Shown here one piece after another: positions 45,725 through 54,279 of a DNA stretch of 64,000 nt (position 1 is the stretch's first letter; every line of letters begins with the position of its first letter). The notes beneath the pieces are model-generated. The model worked only from the letters and a program-made list of their open reading frames with translations, was not told where the DNA came from and searched no databases. A program made the position numbers and the translations under genes. The stretch is from IMG/VR virus record IMGVR_UViG_3300031718_000001, positions 62,001-126,000 of that record. One strand, given 5' to 3'. Source of the DNA: a virus.

Positions 45725-47698
45725 GTGACCATTCCGAGCTTCACGACCTACCAGCCGCCTGGCACATACGTGCAGGATGTCAGCACGGCGATCGTGGTGC
45801 CGACGCTTGTCCCGTCGCAGGTGCTGACCCTGGTAGGCCCGGCGCTGGGCTACCGCACCGCCGTCCAGTCGCTGCTGATCTCCGCCGGCACCCCGGTCGT
45901 GCTGACCTACATGGGCGTGTACACCACGGCCCAGCCGGGGCCGCCGCCGGTCTCGGCGCCGGTCGTGACGACGCTCACCGGCACCGTGCTGACCCCGGGT
46001 GTCGATTATGACCTGAGCACCGTGGCCGATCCGTCCGGCAACCCGGGGCTCGCCGTGACCTCGATCACCCGGGTGAACACGAGCACGAACGTGTCCGACG
46101 GCCAGCAGGTCTCGGTCACCTACAACTACGCGGACGCCACGTACTTCCAGCCGCAGGTGTTCACCGATCCGCAGAGCGTTATCAACGCCTACGGCCAGCC
46201 GTTCCTGACCACCGTCCCGCCGGGCGCGAACGCCTCGCAGGTCGCCAACCCGCTGTCGGCGGCGGCTCAGGTGGCTTTCGCCAACGGGGCCACCACGCTG
46301 CTGTGCGTCGCGCTCAACCCGGCCAGCGGCAACCTGGAGGAGCAGTTCGAGGCCGCCTATTCCGCGGTCGCTACCCAGTCGGCGGCCACCATCGTCGTGC
46401 CGGTGTTCACCGATGACCTCAGCGTCAACTCGGGCACGGTCTCCGAGCTGTGCCAGACCCTGGCCCAGACTATGGACTCGGCGATGTGGAGCGCCTACAA
46501 CGACGGCTTCCCGCGCCAGGGGTTCTTCGGCTTCCCGCGGAACTACAGCGAGGCCGACGAGCCCATCCCGACCTTCGCCGGGAACCTGGCCAGCCGCCGG
46601 ACCATCCTGGCCTACCCCGAGATCGTCATGCTGTACAACAACTCGACGGGCCAGGCCTTCCAGGCGTCGGGCTGCTATCTCGCGGTCGCGCTCGGGGCGA
46701 TCCTGTCCAGCCTGCCGATCGACACCGGCCTGACCAACCAGACGATCAAGGGATTCTCGGGCCTGACCCAGACCGAGCGCGCCAGCATGACCAACGCGTT
46801 CATGAACACGCTGGCCGCCTCGGGCGTGTCGGTGTGCTTCATCAATTACGCGGGCGCGCTCGTCTGCCGCCAGGGACTGACCACCGACATGTCGGCCCTG
46901 AACTACCAGGAGATCTCGATGGTCCGCCAGTCGGACTCGCTCCTGGTGGCGGTCCAGCAGGGCCTCCAGGGCAGCGGCCTGATCGGGCAGCCGATCACGA
47001 ACAACACGATCACGGCCGTCCAGGAGGCGCTGCTCGGGGTGCTGGAGGCCGCAGTCACCAACAGCGTGATCCAGTCCTACACCAACGTGTCGGTCACCCA
47101 GCAGACGTACCCCGGCGGCAGCCCGACAGTGATCACGGTCACCTTCAACTACCTGCCGGCCCTGCCGCTCAACTACATCACCGTCCAGATGTCGATTGAC
47201 CTCTCGACCGGCCTGGTTGCCACCCAGAGCAACCAGAACGCCTCATCGACCGGCTCCAGCTCGTTAACCCAGGAGGTGAGGAGTAGTGGCGACCACCCAG
47301 GCACGGGTCGTAGGTTCCGGCTACACCGTCCTGTCCTACAATTCCCAGCCCATCGCGTACTGCGAGGGCTGGGAAGACTCAGGGCAGAGGGCTTTCTCGG
47401 ACGTAGGCCAGCCCTATCAGTTCATTCAGCCCATCGGGGCCGAGCACCCGGTCGAGATCGCCACCTCACGCGTGATCTCCGGCGGCACGATCATGATCAC
47501 GATCCGCGAGCTGTGGTCCCAGCCGGTCTGGTGGCAGCTCGCGGGCCTGGCCGGCACGTGGAACATGGTCGATATCTTCAACGCCCTGGCCGCCAACCCG
47601 AATTACGTCACTGCCAGCATGGTGATCAAGCCGCCGGGCACCGAGAACTCGCCCGGGAGCTGGCGCGGCAAGGTCTACCAGAACGTCACGGTAGTTGA
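45725..47698 (+). CDS. tail sheath protein (C-terminal overlap into tube gene)
   Basis: 657 residues as read, GTG behind gaggagggctgc. YQPPGTYVQDVSTAIVV at the N-terminus, a variable inserted domain (60-140), and the conserved sheath core (EQFEAAYSAV, FPRNYSEADEPIPTFAGNLASRR, GVSVCFINYAGALVCRQGLTTD, PLNYITVQMSIDL) identify a contractile sheath. Residues from about 522 onward are Arg/His/Pro-rich shadow-like sequence overlapping the tube gene by 413 nt; a stop exists in the +1 frame just before 47286. The biological C-terminus may be near 47285, with a lost stop, a frameshift or a sequencing error. Confidence 0.85.
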   Translation: MTIPSFTTYQPPGTYVQDVSTAIVVPTLVPSQVLTLVGPALGYRTAVQSLLISAGTPVVLTYMGVYTTAQPGPPPVSAPVVTTLTGTVLTPGVDYDLSTVADPSGNPGLAVTSITRVNTSTNVSDGQQVSVTYNYADATYFQPQVFTDPQSVINAYGQPFLTTVPPGANASQVANPLSAAAQVAFANGATTLLCVALNPASGNLEEQFEAAYSAVATQSAATIVVPVFTDDLSVNSGTVSELCQTLAQTMDSAMWSAYNDGFPRQGFFGFPRNYSEADEPIPTFAGNLASRRTILAYPEIVMLYNNSTGQAFQASGCYLAVALGAILSSLPIDTGLTNQTIKGFSGLTQTERASMTNAFMNTLAASGVSVCFINYAGALVCRQGLTTDMSALNYQEISMVRQSDSLLVAVQQGLQGSGLIGQPITNNTITAVQEALLGVLEAAVTNSVIQSYTNVSVTQQTYPGGSPTVITVTFNYLPALPLNYITVQMSIDLSTGLVATQSNQNASSTGSSSLTQEVRSSGDHPGTGRRFRLHRPVLQFPAHRVLRGLGRLRAEGFLGRRPALSVHSAHRGRAPGRDRHLTRDLRRHDHDHDPRAVVPAGLVAARGPGRHVEHGRYLQRPGRQPELRHCQHGDQAAGHRELARELARQGLPERHGS

Positions 47699-47816
47699 CA
47701 TCAACGACGGGGAAACCGTGACTGTCGGGGCGCTCGCAGTCACCAAGGGCATCACTGTCGCCTACACGCACTACCTGCCCCTCAACTCCAACCAGTACGC
47801 CAACGCGAGCGGCTGA
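47286..47816 (+). CDS. tail tube protein
   Basis: 176 residues, GTG behind aggaggtgaggagta. Gene order (directly after the sheath), size and the strand-rich pattern with PVEIATSRVISGGTIMITIREL and GETVTVGALAVTKGITVAY fit the gp19-like tube of contractile tails. It polymerises into the inner tube. Its first 413 nt are also read by the sheath frame. Confidence 0.8.
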   Translation: MATTQARVVGSGYTVLSYNSQPIAYCEGWEDSGQRAFSDVGQPYQFIQPIGAEHPVEIATSRVISGGTIMITIRELWSQPVWWQLAGLAGTWNMVDIFNALAANPNYVTASMVIKPPGTENSPGSWRGKVYQNVTVVDINDGETVTVGALAVTKGITVAYTHYLPLNSNQYANASG

Positions 47817-47917
47817 CCCGGATCGGCGCCCTTTACCGCAAGCGCCAGGAAAAGTAAGTTCCGTCACCTTGCGTGTTATTGTTCCTTTTGGTCCGGCTAA
47901 GGGGCGTGAGGTGAGCG

Positions 47918-48265
47918 ATGGCAGTAGTGACGAGGCCGTACAAGGTAGATGACCTGGAAGTGCAGTCGGATCCGGCTGGTGAGGTCATCGCAGAGGCGAC
48001 CATCCGGTTCGCCGTGAATGGCGCGGAATACGAGATCGACCTGAGCGACCAGAATGCCCGGACGTTCCTGGGGATTCTCAGGCCATATCAGGAGGCGGGG
48101 CGGCGCATTAAAGGCGCTGGCAAGGCACGGCCGGCGGCAGACAGGGAACAGACCGCCCGCATCCGCGAGTGGGCGAAGAGCCAGCCGGATATCACGCTGA
48201 GTGACTTCGGCCGGCTGCCCGGCTGGGTCATCGTCAGGTACAACGAGGCCAATCCCGCAGCGTGA
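47918..48265 (+). CDS. lsr2-like: Lsr2-like nucleoid protein
   Basis: 115 residues, ATG behind gtgaggtgagcg. YKVDDLEV, VNGAEYEIDLSDQNARTF, ILRPYQEAGRRIKG and IREWAKSQPD follow Lsr2: an N-terminal dimerisation sheet (about 8-60) and a C-terminal DNA-binding domain (about 78-115). The usual RGR AT-hook-like motif reads FGR here (SDFGRLPGW). Host Lsr2 silences AT-rich foreign DNA; a phage copy may interfere with silencing or bind phage DNA. It sits between tube and chaperone genes with its own 100-bp upstream gap, so probably a separately regulated insertion. Confidence 0.8.
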   Translation: MAVVTRPYKVDDLEVQSDPAGEVIAEATIRFAVNGAEYEIDLSDQNARTFLGILRPYQEAGRRIKGAGKARPAADREQTARIREWAKSQPDITLSDFGRLPGWVIVRYNEANPAA

Positions 48266-48298
48266 CCCGCGGGCTCCGCCCGGAAGATATGGAACCCC

Positions 48299-48634
48299 AT
48301 GTCGATCCGGGAGGAGCCCGTCTTGACCACCCCAGTGCCCGCAGCGGTCACCGTCACTACCGATAAGGCCAACTACAACCCTGGTGACCCGATCCAGGTC
48401 ACCGTCGAGTACACAGACCCGGCCAACCCCGGCACCGTGCTGACCGTCACTGCGTCGGTTACCACGCCCAGCGGCGCGGTCACCGGCACTACCCAGGTCA
48501 CGGTCGGCGCCACCCCGGCGACGCCGTTCCCGGTGACCGTGACCGACTCGCTCGGCGACACCTTCACCCAGCAGTCCAACGACCCGGGCACCGCTGTGTT
48601 CAGCGGAACGGTCGGCACGCCGCCCGCCTCGTGA
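48299..48634 (+). CDS. Ig-like beta-sandwich virion protein
   Basis: 111 residues, ATG behind cggaagatatggaacccc. VTVTTDKANYNPGDPIQVTVEYTDP and the pattern of alternating strands suggest a bacterial Ig-like fold, common as phage surface decoration. Overlaps the next gene by 4 nt. Confidence 0.65.
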   Translation: MSIREEPVLTTPVPAAVTVTTDKANYNPGDPIQVTVEYTDPANPGTVLTVTASVTTPSGAVTGTTQVTVGATPATPFPVTVTDSLGDTFTQQSNDPGTAVFSGTVGTPPAS

Positions 48635-48825
48635 TCCTTCAGATCGACGTGACTGTTACCGGGCCGGACGGGGTGATGACCGGCTCTACGGCGGTAACAG
48701 TCAATGATCCGCCGGCGGCCGTCATCCCGGCCGCCCAGGCCCAGGCCGCTTCCCCGGGCGACCTGGCCACCATGCGCATGCGCCAGCGCGCTCAGGCGCT
48801 GCGAGGGGGGAGGGACAGGGCATGA
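48631..48825 (+). CDS. small Ig-like remnant / hypothetical
   Basis: 64 residues, GTG overlapping the previous TGA. Two to three strands (LQIDVTVTGPDGVMTGSTAVTV) then an Ala-rich helix with a basic end. Coupled to genes on both sides. Confidence 0.55.
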   Translation: MILQIDVTVTGPDGVMTGSTAVTVNDPPAAVIPAAQAQAASPGDLATMRMRQRAQALRGGRDRA

Positions 48826-48965
48826 ACATCAACGTCAAGGCCGAGCAGCGGCCCGACGGTCATGTCCGGTGCAAGGTCGAGTGCGACGGCCAGGTGGCCA
48901 CGCTCATCTTCACCGGATCCGAGGTCATGGTCGAGGTGCCCGAGCCTGCCCAGGCGAGCACGTGA
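48822..48965 (+). CDS. small protein, 47 residues
   Basis: ATG overlaps the previous stop (ATGA) and its stop overlaps the next GTG (GTGA). Strand-rich with two Cys (RCKVECDG). Function unknown. Confidence 0.55.
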   Translation: MNINVKAEQRPDGHVRCKVECDGQVATLIFTGSEVMVEVPEPAQAST

Positions 48966-49522
48966 CCGCTCCTGCTGATGTAGCCGTAGCCGGCGAGTTC
49001 CCTGACGAGGCCTCGCCGGCCGGCGGAAGCACCGCCGGGCCGCAGGGCGAGCACGTCACCGAGATCCATGTCGATAAGCCCGAGACCGGCCGGTGGCAGG
49101 AGGACTTCTCCGGCCTGCTGACTCTAGGCTCGCTGCACGCCTGGTTCGAGTGGTGCGGCCACCGGATATCGATCAAGACCCTGACCACCGACGAGGAGCT
49201 GCTCGTCGGCCAGCTCATCCGCGAATTCGAGGGCGGCATGGCCGGAGCCAAGGCCTACGCCACCGCCACCGCGGGCCTGGCCGTCGAGTCGGTCGATCAC
49301 CAGCCGATGCCGGCCCCGCTCGGGGAACATCCAAACCAGACCTACAAGTGGGCGCTGGAGCGCTTCAACTATGCGCGCAGGTGGTTCCCTCCGACCATCG
49401 ACGCGATCCTGGACGCCTACTTCCAGCTTGAGATCCGCCAGCGCGAGGTGATGGCGGAACTGGGAAAAGCATCGGGCCTGGGGGAAGATGCGACCCCTGG
49501 GTTGAGCGCCAGCTCCGCCTAG
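48962..49522 (+). CDS. tail assembly chaperone, short form
   Basis: 186 residues, GTG overlapping the upstream stop. LTLGSLHAWFEWCGHRISIKTLTTDEELLVGQLIREFEGG and the helical C-terminal half match the gpG-like chaperone that coats the tape measure. It is the usual first product of a frameshift pair; the slippery site GGGAAAA is at 49462-49468 and the tape measure follows. Confidence 0.8.
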   Translation: MTAPADVAVAGEFPDEASPAGGSTAGPQGEHVTEIHVDKPETGRWQEDFSGLLTLGSLHAWFEWCGHRISIKTLTTDEELLVGQLIREFEGGMAGAKAYATATAGLAVESVDHQPMPAPLGEHPNQTYKWALERFNYARRWFPPTIDAILDAYFQLEIRQREVMAELGKASGLGEDATPGLSASSA

Positions 49523-49899
49523 CGGAGCGCCGCGGGCTGCTGTCCGGCCGCAGCCTCAGCCGGGTCCAGGAAGCGGCCCTGGACATCCTGTACTTCCTCG
49601 ACGGCCTGGCCGTGAGCCGGGACCGGCGCGACATGGTGCTGGCCTCCGCAGTCGCCTCGGGCGTGATCACTGCGGTTCAGGCGTGGCCGGAGTACTTCGA
49701 TCTGCCCGAGGGAGATACAGGAGCCTTCCCGTCGAAGGACGCCGACATGTCCGGCTTCGAGCTGGAGCGGGCCACGCCGGAGTCCGTCCTGGCCGACATG
49801 GCTGCCCTGGTGCAGGCCAGCCAGCAGATCACCATCCGCGAGGAGGATCCGCCGCCCTTCCCGGTGTTCCCGGCCGAGCCCGACCCGGAGTGGCCGTAA
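48962..49899 (+). CDS. tail assembly chaperone, -1 frameshift fusion
   Basis: Slipping back one base at GGGAAAA (49462-49468; G GGA AAA in frame) moves ribosomes into a frame that continues as DPWVERQLRLAERRGLL and LDILYFLDGLAVSRDRRD and ends at 49899. The downstream frame has no good start of its own and overlaps the short form, the classical G/GT arrangement. The fusion would be about 311 residues. Confidence 0.75.
49462..49468 (+). promoter_or_regulatory. -1 ribosomal slippery heptamer GGGAAAA
   Basis: Fits X XXY YYZ in the chaperone frame; close to the GGGAAAG of phage lambda G-T. Confidence 0.8.
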
Positions 49900-49962
49900 A
49901 AATTCCGTAAAGACGTGCTCACGTCCGTGGGGTAAACGGGACTTACTCACATAGGAGGAGAT

Positions 49963-50133
49963 GTGAGCACGAACTGCACGCACGATAAGTGCGAACCCTA
50001 TAACTCCTGCCAGGCCGCCACCGACTACGAGCGCCGCGGTGAGTTCTGGTGGCGCCGGGCACGGAACCGGCCGACGGATGACATGGGCACCGACCCGGTG
50101 GCCTGGCTGAACGGAGACACGCCCGGCAAGTAG
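49963..50133 (+). CDS. small Cys-rich protein, 56 residues
   Basis: GTG behind ataggaggagat. CTHDKCEPYNSC gives three Cys and a His, probably a metal site, then Trp/Arg-rich middle (FWWRRARNR). Between chaperone and tape measure. Function unknown. Confidence 0.6.
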   Translation: MSTNCTHDKCEPYNSCQAATDYERRGEFWWRRARNRPTDDMGTDPVAWLNGDTPGK

Positions 50134-50159
50134 CCCCGGAAGGTCTGGGAGGAAATCTC

Positions 50160-52562
50160 ATGACCATTCCGTTCCCGGAGGGGCGTCCGGACACCTCCGT
50201 CGGCAGCGATTCGGGTGCCCAGCTCACCCAGGGCTTCCAGGTCCTCAGCCGCCAGATGCAGACACTGGAGCGCGTCATCTCGACGCAGACGGCGATGATG
50301 GAGCGCACCCTCAACGCCAACCAGCGCTTCCAGATGGCGGGCAACCCGCAGCTCCGCCAGGACGTGATGGCGTCGGTCGCGGCCACGGGCGGCTCGCTGC
50401 ACGGCGCCAGGCTCACCCAGGTGTCGCCGATGGGCGCCATGTCCAGCATGGAGAACCTCCAGGCCTACGGTGCCCAGAAGCTCGGCCAGTGGATCGCCGG
50501 CACGCCGCTGTACGAGATGCCCACCGGTTCCCAGCAGGCAGGCGGTACGGGCGGTACCCCAGCAGGCACGCCGACCTCGACCGGCACCGGCTGGCCAGGC
50601 GGAGGAGCCGGCGGCGGCACTCCCGTCGGCACGCCTACTTCGGCCGGGCGCGCACCCGGGGCGGGGGCGGGCGGGTCGGGCGGCGCAGGAGGAGGCCCGG
50701 TAAGCCCGACGGCACCGATGGGCCAGGGCGGGGGACCGCCAGGCGGGGGCGGCCGTTCCGGCCTGCCCGGGATGATCTGGGGCTCGGGCTCGCGCGGCGG
50801 GTCCTCGACCGGGATGGCGGCGCTCCAGCAGGTCGGCGCCCGGGTGGCCATGTCCGGCGGCACCCTCAGCGGCCTCACCAGCGCGCTGCACTCGATCCCC
50901 GGCGTCGGCCTGATCATGGATGCGGTCAGCGGCGGAGCCAACGCCTACCTCAACCAGCGCGAGGCGGGCCGGGTCTACCAGGAGGTCGAGGGCGGCTCGA
51001 ACCTCTCGGCCCAGACCGAGCGGCTGCACGCCGCCGCCTACCAGGCGAGCATGTACGGCCTGATGCCGTCGGGGGCCGCGGCCCAGTCCTTCGGCGCGGT
51101 CACGGCCATGGGCTACAACCAGGCCGCCGCCAACGAGGGCGGCCAGATGCAGAACCGGCAGTCAGCCCTCAACTTCGTCTACCACAACTACACCGGTACC
51201 GGGATGGACGTGAACCAGTCCCTCCAGGTCCTCCAGTCGGCCAGCTCGGATGCCAACGTCAACCTGAGCCAGCTCAGCTCCACCCTCAACTCGCTGTCGG
51301 CCGCCGCAGGCCAGGCCGGGACCAACGCCGAGACGGCCCGGAACCAGTTCAACAGCTACTTCCAGGCCGCGCTCGGCCAGGGCATGAGCAACGGCGCCAC
51401 CACGGTGGCCGGCGGGATCAGCTCGATGCAGGCGTCGATGGGCAAGGAGTTCTCCGGCGTCAACTTCTCCGGCGAGCTGTCCCAGTCCCGCCAGTACCTG
51501 CTGTCCGGGATGAGCGGCATGAGCCCTGCTCAGCTCCAGTACACCGCGCGCACTAACCCGGGCGCCTACAACCAGCTCCTGGCCGGCCAGAATATGCAGT
51601 TCCTGACCCAGGGCGGCCTGATGACGCCGCAGCTCACGTCCTCGCTCAACAAGGACATCGCTGCCGCCGGAGGCGGCACTGCTCTCATGTCCAACCCGAC
51701 GCTGCGCGACCAGGTTGCCACCCAGTTCCTCAACCAGAACCAGGTCAGCGGCAACATCAACGAGAACCTGTGGGCGCAGGAGATCTCGGCCCTGACCGGC
51801 GTCAACATGAACGCCACCCAGGCATTCCAGTGGATCGTCAGCCAGTCGTCCGGCAACAACGAGGCCTCGCACAATGCCGGGCTGGGTGTCGGGTCCACCC
51901 CCGGCGCGAGCGTCTCCGCCAGCAAGAAGACGCCCAGCGGCACCCCGGTCGGCCAGTACGGCCTGGCCCAGCCCAAGACCAGTGTCGTCAGCCGGATCTC
52001 CTCGCTGTTCGAGCACGGCAATCTCTCCGGCGAGTCGTGGCAGAACGTGCTGAAGGGCGCCAATGCACCGTCCGCGAACGCCTACCTGTCCCAGGAGTCC
52101 AAGAGCGGCCAGCGCAGCCCGGTCCTGGAAGGCCTGATCCAGAACACCTCCAGCAGCGACCAGGTGATGGTCAACACCTCCAGCGGCCAGCGGGTGATGT
52201 CCATGGCCGACGCGATGAAGTACTACCCGAACGAGCTGGCGGGCGGGAACGTCGAGTTCTACGGGTCCAAGGGCCAAGCGCTCGGCAGCACGAGTTCCCT
52301 CACCCACGGCTTGGTCAATGCTGCGGCGAACGTCACGTCCGAGGAGAAGCAGAAGGCAGGAGCCAACCTCGGCGTCACCGCGTCAGCCTGGGAGAAGTCC
52401 CACCCGAACACGACGGCCGCGGCCGGAGGAGGCCAGGCGGTCACGATCAACCTGTCGAGCGAGGCCGCCCAGCTCCTCAAGCTGCTGCCGTCCAACAACG
52501 ACGTGGCCGCGGCCACCTCGACCGTCCCCGCGAACCCGGTGGTGTCTCAGGCGAGCCGCTGA
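50160..52562 (+). CDS. tape measure protein
   Basis: 800 residues, ATG behind gggaggaaatct. N-terminal coiled-coil-like start (LSRQMQTLERVISTQTAMMERTL), a long Gly/Pro/Thr low-complexity region (120-210), then Ala/Gln/Ser-rich helices. Position right after the frameshifting chaperone defines it. It sets tail length and is extruded on infection. Short for a tape measure. Its 3' end overlaps a convergent minus-strand gene by 16 nt. Confidence 0.8.
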   Translation: MTIPFPEGRPDTSVGSDSGAQLTQGFQVLSRQMQTLERVISTQTAMMERTLNANQRFQMAGNPQLRQDVMASVAATGGSLHGARLTQVSPMGAMSSMENLQAYGAQKLGQWIAGTPLYEMPTGSQQAGGTGGTPAGTPTSTGTGWPGGGAGGGTPVGTPTSAGRAPGAGAGGSGGAGGGPVSPTAPMGQGGGPPGGGGRSGLPGMIWGSGSRGGSSTGMAALQQVGARVAMSGGTLSGLTSALHSIPGVGLIMDAVSGGANAYLNQREAGRVYQEVEGGSNLSAQTERLHAAAYQASMYGLMPSGAAAQSFGAVTAMGYNQAAANEGGQMQNRQSALNFVYHNYTGTGMDVNQSLQVLQSASSDANVNLSQLSSTLNSLSAAAGQAGTNAETARNQFNSYFQAALGQGMSNGATTVAGGISSMQASMGKEFSGVNFSGELSQSRQYLLSGMSGMSPAQLQYTARTNPGAYNQLLAGQNMQFLTQGGLMTPQLTSSLNKDIAAAGGGTALMSNPTLRDQVATQFLNQNQVSGNINENLWAQEISALTGVNMNATQAFQWIVSQSSGNNEASHNAGLGVGSTPGASVSASKKTPSGTPVGQYGLAQPKTSVVSRISSLFEHGNLSGESWQNVLKGANAPSANAYLSQESKSGQRSPVLEGLIQNTSSSDQVMVNTSSGQRVMSMADAMKYYPNELAGGNVEFYGSKGQALGSTSSLTHGLVNAAANVTSEEKQKAGANLGVTASAWEKSHPNTTAAAGGGQAVTINLSSEAAQLLKLLPSNNDVAAATSTVPANPVVSQASR

Positions 52563-53059
52563 CCTGAGATCAGGTCCTCGGGCAGGCCGCTGGCCCGGCC
52601 CTCGACCACGATCTGGAACCGGATGCCGTGCGCGAGCATGCGCTTCATGCAGTCCTTCGTGCCGGTGCTCCTGGTGCCGACCTTCAGCGCGGCCAGGCCC
52701 CAGTCGGCCCCCTCCGCGCACATCTCCTCGTTGCGGTACGGCCCGGCCGCAGGGCAGACCGGTATGCCGCGGACCATCTTCCGGTGGCCGGGCTCGCACC
52801 CTGGCCGGCACGGGCCTTCCCAGTCTGCCGGGTGCGGGTCCTGCCGTACCGGCAGGCCGTCGCCTTCCATCTCCAGCGCCCACTCCTGGGCCATCCGGTC
52901 GGCGTTCGTGGACCAGTCGGGGTTCTCGTGCCCGCCGTGCACCACGATCAGCACCACGTCAGCCGGCAGCGAGTCGAAGATGGTGTTCAGCGCGGTGCGC
53001 AGCGACAGCGGATCGCCCCACTCGCGGCTGCCGGTGACGATCAGCCTGAATTCACGCAT
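52547..53059 (-). CDS. SLOG-family (DUF2493-like) protein
   Basis: 170 residues, ATG at 53059. RLIVTGSREWGDPLSLRTAL (4-23), VLIVVHGGHENPDWSTNADRMAQEWA (36-61 by end residues) are the nucleotide-pocket motifs of the YspA/SLOG Rossmann group, here with an inserted Cys/His-containing loop (CRPGCEPGHRK). SLOG proteins bind nucleotide ligands and occur in phage and defence systems. First (most downstream) of a four-gene minus-strand operon. Confidence 0.75.
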   Translation of the reverse strand: MREFRLIVTGSREWGDPLSLRTALNTIFDSLPADVVLIVVHGGHENPDWSTNADRMAQEWALEMEGDGLPVRQDPHPADWEGPCRPGCEPGHRKMVRGIPVCPAAGPYRNEEMCAEGADWGLAALKVGTRSTGTKDCMKRMLAHGIRFQIVVEGRASGLPEDLISGQRLA

Positions 53060-53348
53060 AAGGCGGCAGCCCGAGCAGCTCCATGATCATCCGGTAGCCG
53101 TATGCCGTGACGGTGTAGCAGCGGCGGCCGTCCTCGGCGCGGCTGGGCTTGACCCACGCCTGGGATTCCATCTTCCACAAGGCCCGCTGTACGCCCGCGT
53201 AGCCCTGCGTGTGTCCTGCCCTGGCGAGCTGGCTGGATGACATCGGCGCTGGCCTGGTCGCGAGCACGAGCATGGCCTTGCGGTGACTGGACGGCAGGAA
53301 CCGGCGGCCGTACAGCCGCCGGACCCGCGCCGAGCGCTTTTCCTTCAC
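53052..53348 (-). CDS. winged-HTH-like regulator
   Basis: 98 residues from GTG 53348, overlapping the upstream stop (GTGA) and the downstream start by 8 nt. Basic N-terminus, then AMLVLATRPAPMSSSQLARAGHTQGYAGVQRALWKMESQAWV with wing and YTVTAYGYRMIMELLG, the layout of a PadR/MarR-like winged helix. May control the island it belongs to. Confidence 0.65.
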   Translation of the reverse strand: MKEKRSARVRRLYGRRFLPSSHRKAMLVLATRPAPMSSSQLARAGHTQGYAGVQRALWKMESQAWVKPSRAEDGRRCYTVTAYGYRMIMELLGLPPYA

Positions 53349-53773
53349 TCCACTCCGTCCTCGGTGCGGGTGCGCAGGATCACTGGCCGTCCCAGGAACT
53401 CGGGGCTGTGCAGGAAGAACTGGTCGATGCTGTCGAACGAGTTCTCCCACCAGGCCTGCTTGCCGTTCACCTCGATGGCCACGCCGTCGTTCACATTGTC
53501 GTGCACGAGCGTCAGGACCGGCAGCCGGCGCTCAGGAGGCATCAGCCGGGGAACCCGGTGGCCAAGCTCCATCGGCGGGGATGACTCGCTGCCACTCTCG
53601 TCGCGGTGCGGGAACCGCATCAGGCCCGGGTTCAGATCGCGGTCGTACTCGTCCGTGTTGCGGAACGCCGGCCCGGTGATGACGCAGACGCCGCCCATAG
53701 ACCACACGTGGTCGCCCTCGGCGATATCTGACCACTTGACCAGCTCGAACTGCTCAGGAAGGTGTTCGCTCAT
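53345..53773 (-). CDS. hypothetical protein
   Basis: 142 residues, ATG overlapping the upstream stop by 4 nt. SDIAEGDHVWSMGGVCVITGP near the N-terminus is barrel-like. The C-terminal half (LTLVHDNVNDGVAIEVNGKQAWWENSFDSIDQFF, by end residues) is similar in pattern to the small protein at 5637-5843. Function unknown. Confidence 0.6.
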   Translation of the reverse strand: MSEHLPEQFELVKWSDIAEGDHVWSMGGVCVITGPAFRNTDEYDRDLNPGLMRFPHRDESGSESSPPMELGHRVPRLMPPERRLPVLTLVHDNVNDGVAIEVNGKQAWWENSFDSIDQFFLHSPEFLGRPVILRTRTEDGVE

Positions 53774-54186
53774 GGCTCTCTTTTCTCGCCCATCACGCTC
53801 TCGGTGAGGCGGGCGCTTTCCTTGCGGTTGTGGTCACGCCAGGCGATGTGCGCGGCTTCGAGGCCCAGGACCTCGGCGATCCCGACGGCGAGACGCTGCC
53901 GCGGGGTCAGCGTGCGCTTCCACGCCCGGTAGCTCCGGCTCAGTACCCGGATGGCGATGAGCGCGAGCACGATCAGCGGAGCCCCGATCAGCACGGCCGA
54001 GGCCAGGCCCAGCCATAGGCCGGTACCCAGGTCGGCAGCATCGCCGTATGGCGAGTACTGGAACAGGTCGTACAGCGCGAACGGGGCTATGGCCCCGCCT
54101 GCGATCAGCGAGATGCTCCCGGCGAGCAGGCCGGCGCCAAGGCGCGAGGTCTTTACTTCACCGCTGCTGTGTCTTCCGCTCATCAT
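53770..54186 (-). CDS. two-pass membrane protein
   Basis: 138 residues, ATG at 54186 (or 54183) behind ggaggc. Hydrophobic segments near 17-37 and 56-81, a basic loop, and a soluble C-terminus with DHNRKESARLTES. First gene of the minus-strand operon, transcribed from the TATACT-containing element at 54193-54214. Confidence 0.65.
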   Translation of the reverse strand: MMSGRHSSGEVKTSRLGAGLLAGSISLIAGGAIAPFALYDLFQYSPYGDAADLGTGLWLGLASAVLIGAPLIVLALIAIRVLSRSYRAWKRTLTPRQRLAVGIAEVLGLEAAHIAWRDHNRKESARLTESVMGEKREP

Positions 54187-54192
54187 GCCTCC

Positions 54193-54214
54193 AGTATACA
54201 GCTTTTCTTGCTAA
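54193..54214 (-). promoter_or_regulatory. copy 4 of conserved promoter-like element
   Basis: On the minus strand: TTAGCAAGAAAAGCTG then TATACT, ending 7 nt before the ATG region. Best -10 match of all copies. Confidence 0.65.
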
Positions 54215-54279
54215 TAGCGACCGCACCGCCAGGCAGGCCGCGCCCCAGAAGGATAGAGACGGGCTGCGAGGAGGTGCTG

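Noticed and set aside
51162-52307. 381-residue minus-strand ORF opposite the tape measure
   Set aside because: Shadow frame; the tape measure is clearly the coding strand.
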